This document shows, in pieces, positions 58,501 through 64,000 of a DNA stretch of 64,000 bases (the stretch's first letter is position 1; every line of letters starts with the position of its first letter). A program made the position numbers and the translations under genes. The notes beneath the pieces are model-generated. The model searched no databases, was not told the origin of the DNA, and saw nothing but the letters and a program-made list of their open reading frames with translations. The DNA comes from Microbotryomycetes sp. JL201 (Eukaryota > Basidiomycota > Microbotryomycetes), in assembly GCA_033819885.1 (NCBI GenBank), contig JAQYUZ010000006.1:248001-312000 (forward strand). The letters are read 5' to 3'.

Positions 58501-59889
58501 AGGCTCTTTCTGCGACCATATGCCGGCTTGCTTGCCGGCTCACCTCTTCCCACATGTCGGCTCTTCGCGGAACAATTAACCACGGCCGCTCGCCCTGCAC
58601 GACTTGCTGTGGCCGTCTCGCACCCGTTTTGACCTCGGTCTGAGATACGCGGTCGCCGAAATTCTCAAGGTGGTCAAGCAGCACGCTCATACCTTTGCGC
58701 TCCACGTTCTCGCAATCGGTAGGGTTCTGGCGACAGAGCGACGGAGAATAAGCGGCAAGATGGATGATACCAGACACGGGTGGCACGACAACGGTCGTCG
58801 TCAAATGCTGTGATCCTTGGCCGACGCGACCTAGTTTGGCGTTCAAGAGAGCGGCAGCCTGCTGGGTACCCGTCTGCGTGATGGTCGTGCCCGTCGGCGC
58901 AAGGATAGTCTCGAGCAGTTCTTTATCGCGGACGTCGCCGACGATGGTCCGGAGCTTGCCTGAACGCCTGAAGCTGTCGACGGACCGTTCCTGCGCGCTG
59001 AACGCCTGCGTTCTTGGGTCTGTACCCTTGATCCTCGGACCTTTGTATGGAGCTGACTGAAGGAGGAAATTGAGCTCCGGCGTCCGGTCTCTGACGTCCA
59101 ATATGGTGATCAAGATGTCTTCCTCGCGCGCATCGTCGTCGAACTGGTCGTCTGATGACTTTGAGGACCATGCGCTGCCTGATGCAACAGCTGGTCCAAG
59201 CAGCAAATCTCGCACAACATGCTTGCCGATCGATCCAAACCCGCCAGTGACGAGGATATGCCGCCGCGGTCGCGACGCCACCTCGTCTTCGTCTTCGTCT
59301 GGCGATCGCAGAGCTTCCTCTTCCGCTTCACCATGGCCAAGGACACGCGTCGAGGATAATTTCAGCTTGTCTAGAGAGGTCCGTTTGTCGTAGTATGCTG
59401 AGCTGGAGCTGGATGCCGCGACCAGCTGCGAAGGGGCAAGGGCCCAAGAATGTCAGTAGCGAGAACAGGAGGTTGACGAGTGGTGCTGAAGAGCCAAAAT
59501 GGCCTCGTGCAGTTCCACGTTACGGCTAGCCCGGTGCAATGGGTTCCCTTGTGCGACCGAACTTGAGCTCTCACCTCGTACAACGAGCCGAGCTTTGTGC
59601 CCTTGGCGCCCCATCCTAGTCCACCTTTGATGACGCCGAGTCCACCGACGACCCTGTCCAAGCCGCCGCCGAGCTTGTTTGTGACGCCATGCTCCCAATC
59701 CTTGTAGTGGTCCAGTCCGAGCTTTTCACTCCAATTGATGACGCCGCGCCCGTCATCATCGCCGTCACCTTCGTCGAAAGAGTAGTCGTAGTCGTCTGGC
59801 GAGGTTGACGAGGCGATAAAGTGCAGCAGAACAACGGCGGCGATGATGGCGGCGGCGAGGCGCGCGACTGGCGACCCCAGTCGCAGCAT
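55544..59889 (-). CDS. Membrane-anchored SDR - exostosin (GT47) fusion protein
   Basis: One gene by my splicing, about 1,300 residues. N-terminus: signal anchor (LAAAIIAAVVLLHFIA), acidic stem, a 150-nt intron, then an extended short-chain dehydrogenase domain (HILVTGGFGSIGKHVVRDLL nucleotide-binding loop, GIIHLAAYSPS, and later the unusual YYTLGCSQGIEDQH part). Intron 57173-57228 starts GTGAGT, has a GCTGAC branch site and joins in phase DFFKED-P-LLTSQVEYPSED, leading through a Cys-rich module (CHVDCTAPLICVASKTCKCT) to the GT47 domain: EADFVVVPYYQGCYYNYLQE, IVIPFTHDFGSC, ASKFCLLPRG, RTYEAIYAGCIPAFIV. The classical Tyr-x3-Lys of the SDR is not obvious, so the first domain may be non-catalytic. 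The last intron (about 55922-55966) does not join cleanly in phase. Confidence 0.75.
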
Positions 59890-60431
59890 ACTCGCTCGTC
59901 CTCAGGTCGAGGTGGCAGCTAAGCTTGACGAAGCAAGTGGTGTGGCCAGCGTGGGCGAACACGCAAGGCGGCGAGCAGGCACAGACGGGACAGCGAAAAG
60001 GCAAGCGATCGCACGGCGCGCGCGCCGCGACGCGCGCAACACTTGTGCTGCGGACAAGATCTACGTGACGACAAACGCGACGCTCCTTAGCACTCGTACT
60101 ATTCAGAGCGATTTCCGGAACAATATTCTCAACTTGCGCAACATGTCGCACCGAAATTCAGAAATGTCGGAATTGGAGACAGACACAGCCTTGCTCTGTC
60201 AATGGTCAGCGAGACCATGTACGGCAAGCTTCAATAGCATATCACTGTCTGGCTAAAGCTACACTCCTTTCGATGCTGTGGCTGCCATTCGTTGCCGGCT
60301 TTGGCCCATTGGTGTCTCTCTCACTTTCAGAGCCAAAAAAAAAAGAGCCTGTGAGGGCACTGAGATACAACTCCAGACTAAGCGGGTACTGAAATCACGC
60401 GCATTGATACACAAATCGGAGACTCGCTCGG
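59890..60431. other. Gene-free interval
   Basis: About 540 bases upstream of the SDR-GT47 gene and downstream of the metallothionein. A plus-strand frame at 59843-60256 is antisense to the gene start and looks like chance. An A-run lies near 60336. Confidence 0.45.
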
Positions 60432-60937
60432 TCAGGCAGACGTCTTGGACTTGACACAATTGCAGTTGTCGCCACAGTTGCAGGCCGTGCAGGCGCAGTC
60501 GGCACGCGAGCAGCCCTTGCGTTGCTTGCCACACGTGCAGGTGCCAGGAGCACAGGTGCAGCTGATGTTTCGGTAAGTGACACGACGTATGTCAGGACAG
60601 CCGCGAACGAAACCAGGCGCGCTCAACAAATCGCTCACTTGTCACCAGAGGCGCAAGCGCATGCGCCCGACTCGGACTTTGTAGGGCATGAGCAGTTGGC
60701 ACCGCACTACCGAAGCACGGCGAGCGAGCGCGGGGGCAATGTCGTCAGTCGCAGCCAAGGCGCCAGTCTGCATACGTCCATGGCAACTCACGCGGCAGTC
60801 GGGTCCGCACGAGCAGTTGGCGCCCTTTGGGCAAGTTCCTTGAGTAGCTTGGGTGCTGTCGTGGGACCGATATCAGCGCGCGCCGCCGGTCGTCAAACTC
60901 GCGATCATTTCGTTGTCATTGCCACTCACGCCTGCAT
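60432..60937 (-). CDS. Metallothionein, 89 aa with 20 cysteines, four exons
   Basis: Cytosolic metal-binding protein (Cu/Zn/Cd sequestration). Exons 60930-60937 (8 nt), 60792-60855, 60639-60706 and 60432-60561 sum to 270 nt, exactly 90 codons with stop, and all phases agree. Cysteine pattern: GTCPKGANCSCGPDCRCGAN, then CSCPTK, GACACASGDNCTCAPGTCTC, GCSRADCACTACNCGDNCNC, then VKSKTSA. All twenty Cys fall in C-x-C or C-x2-3-C pairs and no aromatic residue occurs, as in true metallothioneins. GANCSC is repeated in exons 2 and 3, which suggests internal duplication. Only exon 4 is visible as an ORF; the 8-nt first exon carries the start codon. Confidence 0.88.
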
Positions 60938-61419
60938 GACAGGGTGGAACAGAGTCAGCTTATGAACTCTTTCTTTCGATGGCAGGCACTGACCATGTTA
61001 CTGAGCTGAGCTTGAAATGGAAGAGGCAGAAGCAAGAGTGGCGAGTCGGCGCAGAGTGGGGGAGCCGCCTTTTTTCATCGCTGACACGCAAAAGAGCTCA
61101 CCTTGCCGAGACCGGCAGTCGGCGTCTCACGTCATCAAAAGGGGACTGAGGGGTTTTGCATGTCGTGCCTGCGCGCACTGATAGTGGAGACGAATAAGAT
61201 CGATCTGAATCGGAATTGCACGACATCACGAAGGCTCGACGGTACTGTATGCGGCATCAGCGCGTATCACGGAATTATTGGCGCCGCCTGACTGTGCGCT
61301 GCATGGCATGTCTCGGTGCCACGTGACCTGCGGTCGACCAGTTTGAACGTGAACGTCGGGTCGCCTTGCTGCCAAACTTGCGCGGAGCCGACAGCTTGAC
61401 GGATACAGCGCGTGCTAGT
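60938..61419. other. Divergent promoter, metallothionein / acyltransferase
   Basis: About 480 bases between divergent start codons. It includes CGCTGACACGC and several GCTG-containing words near 61080, but I cannot single out a metal-response element. No coding signal of its own. Confidence 0.4.
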
Positions 61420-64000
61420 ATGTCGGCACACAATGGCAAGGATTCGGCATTGCCCGCTGCATCCACGTCAAGTACCGATGCAAGCACGGAGCAGCCAGTC
61501 CCAACGGCTGGCGCGAGCCGGGAGCCGGCGCCGGCACCGACCCTCGACGAGACGGTCGAGCCCCCAAGTGGCACCATTAACGATTCTTTGACCTCGTCGC
61601 ATGCTCAGCGCGCTCCTGTTGGCGCTCAGCCAGGCGATAATCCGGCGAGTCGTCCGGCAGAACCGACAAAGCCTCGAATTTCGACAGAGCTGCCTCCGAC
61701 GTCACCGCGCTCGGCCAAACTCACGCCGCGGACGCCACACTTTTCAGACGAGCCGCCTGTGTTTTACACGGCACCGCCTGAGCGCGTCAACGGCGACGGG
61801 CGCACGGCGAGCGTCAGCCCCACTCGTCAACGCTCGAGCTCCAGTCGCCGCTCGTCCATCGGCCTGCCACCGTCGTCGCCGAGGCCGAAGCCGACATTGC
61901 TCCAGACGAGTCAGGACCTCCGGGTGCTGCTGCGCACCTTTGTCACGGTCGTGCCATCGTCGCTCCGCCGGCTCCGGATCCTCGTGCCAGCCCCTGTTCG
62001 CAGAGCGGCTAGGTTCCTCGTGCACAGGCTAGCAATGTTTCTGTACAAGCGAGGATTCCTCGCCACAAATGTCTTTTACGACTTGCTCGTGCTCATTTGG
62101 AAAACAGTCATCACGCTCTTCTTTCGCGAGATTCGCAGCAGAGGTGCATGGAAAGTGCCCAAGAATGACGAAGGCGCGGTCATCTTTGTCGTCGGTCCGC
62201 ACCACAACCAGTTCCTCGATCCCCTCCTGCTCATGTCCGAGGTCAGAAGAGAGGCCGGCAGACGCATCTCGTTCCTGGTCGCAGCAAAGTCGATGGACCG
62301 CAGGTTTATCGGCCAGGCTGCGAAACTGATGCAGAGTAGTCAGTCTCAGCTCGCGTCGGTGATAGACCCCGCTTTGCCGCAAAAGCTGACGCTGCTGTCA
62401 TTTCGTCTCCAGTCCCGGTCGCGCGCGCACAGGATCTCGCCACCGCCGGCAAAGGCACAATTTCCGTCTCGTCGGATGACCCTACGGTTATCGTCGGCAC
62501 AGACACCCAGTTTACAAAAGACTTTGGTTCGCCGCGATGCCAGATCATGCTGCCCCGATCTCTTGGGTCAGTCGCCGTTGAAGTCACAGAAGTCGTTGAC
62601 GATACGCACCTCAAGATCAAGAAAGAGTTTAATAAGAAGGCGGTCGAGGGCCTCAAGGCAAAGGGCGGAGCCGGTGTTGCGTTCAAGGTCAGCCGACAAT
62701 TTCGTCCACTGGTTCTTTGTGCTTGATTGACAATTTTGAGCTCGATCAATTAGGTTCTGCCTCACGTCGATCAGTCACAGATGTACTCCTCCGTGTATCA
62801 CAAGCTGTCAGAAGGTGGCTGCATCGGCATCTTTCCCGAAGGCGGCTCGCACGACAGGACCGACCTGTTGCCGCTCAAGGCTGGCGTGTCAATCATGGCT
62901 TTGGGCGCACTCTCGTCAAACCCGGATCTCAAGTTGCGCATCGTTCCCGTCGGCCTCAGTTACTTTCATCCGCATCGTTTCCGCAGTCGAGCCGTGGTCG
63001 AGTTTGGCTCACCAATCGAGATTCCGACTGAAAGGGTGCGAGATTTTGAAAAGGGCGGGGAAGAGAAGAAGAAGGCAATTGGAGACGTCATGCACCTGGT
63101 CGTTGATGGACTCAAGTCTGTCACGATTCGGGCGCCTGATTACGATACGTTGATGGTGAGGAGCATACAAAACGTCCGGCCCTCGTATGAAACTCATTTC
63201 TTCTCTCACTACAGCTTATCCAAGCGACACGACGGTTGTACAGGCCGCCGGGCCAACATTTGACTCTCGGCCAGATCGTTGAGCTCAACAAGCGGTTCAT
63301 TGCCGGCTATGAAGCATACAAAGAGGAGCCGCGCGTGATTGACTTGTCCAAGCGCGTCAAAGAGTACAATACAAAGCTGAGGTATCTCGGACTCAAGGAC
63401 CACCAGGTGAGCATGATTTGGAGCAAGGTCTCGCGGGTGTTTGACATTGGCGGTGGACTGCGCAGGTTGAAAAAGTCTCTAGGGCTTGGTGGAAGTCGTT
63501 CGCTTTGCTGGCGTACAGGCTCGGTCTCGTCAGTGCTTGGGGAACTCTGGCTCTACCCGGTGTGATTCTCAACGCTCCGATTTTCATCGCCGCAAGCTAT
63601 ATTTCTCGAATCAAAGCCAAAGGTGAGCAGGGCCGTTGTCGACGCCAGCCATCTTCGTCGACTGACAAATACCATTTGCCCGTTTGTAGAGGCTCTCGCA
63701 GCTTCGACAGTCAAGATCAAGGGCAAAGACGTGCTCGCTACTTGGAAAGTGCTAGTCGCGCTTGCCGGCGCCCCAGCCTTGTACACGATTTACGCGATTG
63801 GCTCCGTTATTCTTGCCCACAAGCTCAATCTGCCGCCTAGATACAAATTGTGGGCACCTATTGCAACGCTCACGGGCTTGCCGATGATTGGGTACTCGGC
63901 GCTCAAGTTTGGCGAAGTCGGCATGGATGTCTACAAGTAAGCATTGCGGCGGCACTGTCCGTGCTTCTCAAGTTGATTTTCTGGTAACAGATCTCTGCGG
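61420..64000 (+). CDS. Glycerol-3-phosphate acyltransferase, SCT1/GPT2 type (partial at right edge)
   Basis: ER enzyme that acylates glycerol-3-phosphate (and dihydroxyacetone phosphate) at sn-1, the first step of phospholipid and triacylglycerol synthesis. A disordered Ser/Pro head is followed by membrane segments and the acyltransferase motifs: motif I VVGPHHNQFLDPLLL (H-x4-D), the family-specific insert with GTDTQFTKDFG, motif III GCIGIFPEGGSHDRTDLLPL, and IVPVGLSYFHPHRFRSRAVV. Later exons hold RPPGQHLTLGQIVELNKRFI, IFIAASYISRIKAK and LVALAGAPALYTIYAIGSVI. The last visible exon ends GMDVYK at a GTAAGC donor and a new exon begins (SLR) at the window edge, so the C-terminus is missing. ATG 61420. 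Confidence 0.93.

Noticed and set aside
60522-60965. 147-codon plus-strand ORF
   Set aside because: Antisense to the metallothionein exons; its Ala/Arg/Ser-rich sequence is a mirror of the Cys codons.

Overview
The window is nuclear DNA from a fungus, most likely a basidiomycete yeast or dimorph. Nearly every gene is cut by short GT-AG introns (mostly 45-100 nt) with CTNAC/CTGAC-type branch sites close to the 3' end, genes are tightly packed on both strands, and the protein set is fungal: GT15 mannosyltransferase, CFEM GPI protein, Zn2Cys6 factor, TAP42, Ypt6, Yck-type casein kinase, EGH1-type GH5. The lineage (Pucciniomycotina-like) is a guess. I saw no rRNA, tRNA, CRISPR, transposase or reverse transcriptase.

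Layout. 1-15 kb (all minus strand): aldo-keto reductase (cut by the left edge), a DUF4203/TM198-like membrane protein, a GID7/WDR26 homologue, a KRE2/MNT1 mannosyltransferase, a single-pass surface protein and a CorA/Mnr2 Mg2+ transporter. 15-31 kb: CHORD-CS co-chaperone, CFEM protein, TAP42, Rab6/Ypt6, Vps54 (GARP), an F-box/LRR protein, a fungal protein of unknown role and mitochondrial Qri7. Ypt6 and Vps54 sit next to each other, and both serve endosome-to-Golgi retrieval. 31-38 kb: IAH1-type esterase with a 15-nt catalytic microexon and a stray extra copy of its last exon, GH5 sterylglucosidase, tRNA-splicing endonuclease Sen34. 38.3-39.8 kb is gene-free: three TTAGGG-type telomeric repeats inside nested inverted repeats, a small TATA-bearing stretch, then a 226-bp higher-order tandem repeat built of 56-57-bp hairpin monomers. 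39.8-52 kb: prenylated casein kinase 1, Rieske-DUF455 fusion, EI24, LtrA, LEA2-like membrane protein, mitochondrial ribosomal mS35, and an ECM15/MTH1187 protein recovered only by splicing. 52-64 kb: Zn2Cys6 transcription factor, a very large gene that joins an SDR domain to a GT47 exostosin domain, a four-exon 20-cysteine metallothionein, and an SCT1/GPT2 glycerol-3-phosphate acyltransferase (cut by the right edge).

Most interesting signals: the interstitial telomere plus hairpin satellite, the SDR-GT47 fusion, the hidden metallothionein, the esterase gene (microexon, two abutting introns, duplicated terminal exon), a GC-AG intron, and (CG)n tracts lying in introns of at least three genes. 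All gene models were spliced by eye; starts and small exons need transcript support.
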